This document shows, piece after piece, positions 63,946 through 64,000 of a stretch of 64,000 bases of DNA. Source of the DNA: Candidatus Nitrotoga sp. HW29 (GTDB taxonomy: Bacteria; Pseudomonadota; Gammaproteobacteria; Burkholderiales; Gallionellaceae); the NCBI RefSeq assembly GCF_924101635.2, contig NZ_CAKMAA020000056.1:32251-96250 (forward strand). Reading direction: 5' to 3'. Both the position numbers and the translations under genes were made by a program. Below the pieces are notes generated by a model, which saw only the letters and a program-made list of their open reading frames with translations, had not been told where the DNA came from and did no database searches. The first letter of the stretch is position 1, and every line of letters starts with the position of its first letter.

Positions 63946-64000
63946 ATGCGATCAGCAAACTTACCAGTAGCTTCAACCGGCTTGCGCCAACGATTGAAAA
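63946..64000 (+). CDS. possible 5' end of a gene running out of the window
   Basis: The ATG at 63946 follows GGGAC by 8 nt and opens MRSANLPVASTGLRQRLK, which is still open at the window edge. Too short to identify. The frame could be chance. Confidence 0.4.
   Translation, partial: MRSANLPVASTGLRQRLK

Overview
The window reads as a chromosomal segment of a betaproteobacterium. Gene order and protein types point to Nitrosomonadales, plausibly an iron- or nitrite-oxidising relative of Gallionellaceae. The order and family are inference, because no rRNA or tRNA lies in the window. Supporting context: rplU-rpmA-obg-proB, an SAH riboswitch ahead of ahcY-(PF04020 membrane protein)-metF, yqgE-ruvX-pyrB-pyrC', and rpe-gph-trpE with a Trp-rich leader peptide.

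Region 1 (1-21944, + strand) is the distal part of an extracellular contractile injection system (eCIS; Afp/PVC/MAC-like) locus. It opens with the end of a DUF4255 (Pvc16-like) protein, then an AAA+ ATPase, an 84-aa protein of unknown role, and a cargo-like block at 2466-7360. That block holds three tandem DUF4157 ('eCIS core') proteins. They share about 190 N-terminal residues but carry unrelated C-terminal domains, and a thioredoxin-fold protein without its redox cysteines sits among them. Then come the inner-tube/baseplate proteins (CIS-tube domain, LysM protein, gpD-like hub, gpV-like spike, PAAR-like tip, gp25), two large gpJ-like wedge proteins, a gpI-like protein fused to a beta-helix, a 1144-aa beta-helix fibre candidate and a coiled-coil protein. 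Most structural genes overlap by ATGA/GTGA, whereas the cargo-like block has spacers, a REP-like repeat and duplicated leaders. Sheath and tube genes are not in the window and presumably lie to the left. This cargo block is the most novel part of the window.

Region 2 (22220-28781, + strand): cysK; the L21-L27-Obg-ProB cluster with a clear sigma-70 promoter and a terminator; an internally deleted IS30-family relic; and a large membrane-anchored protein of unknown function with a glycosidase-like look.

Region 3 (28996-40472, - strand): an FAD-linked 2-hydroxyacid oxidase, priA, hemE and gltBD. A cluster of DnaA-box-like 9-mers lies between priA and hemE, and a hairpin plus T-run lies in the gltB leader.

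Region 4 (40880-47562, + strand): a secreted protein, a strongly structured intergenic stretch, gmk-rpoZ, pabB, then rpe-gph-trpL-trpE with an apparent transcription attenuator.

Region 5 (47624-63358, - strand): xthA, a lipoprotein, a DUF4124/glutaredoxin-like protein, prlC, a three-gene hybrid-kinase/c-di-GMP signalling operon, the yqgE-ruvX-pyrB-pyrX operon (with a non-catalytic dihydroorotase) and the SAH-riboswitch operon ahcY-membrane protein-metF. The last 55 bases may open another CDS. All calls come from reading the sequence; no homology search was run.
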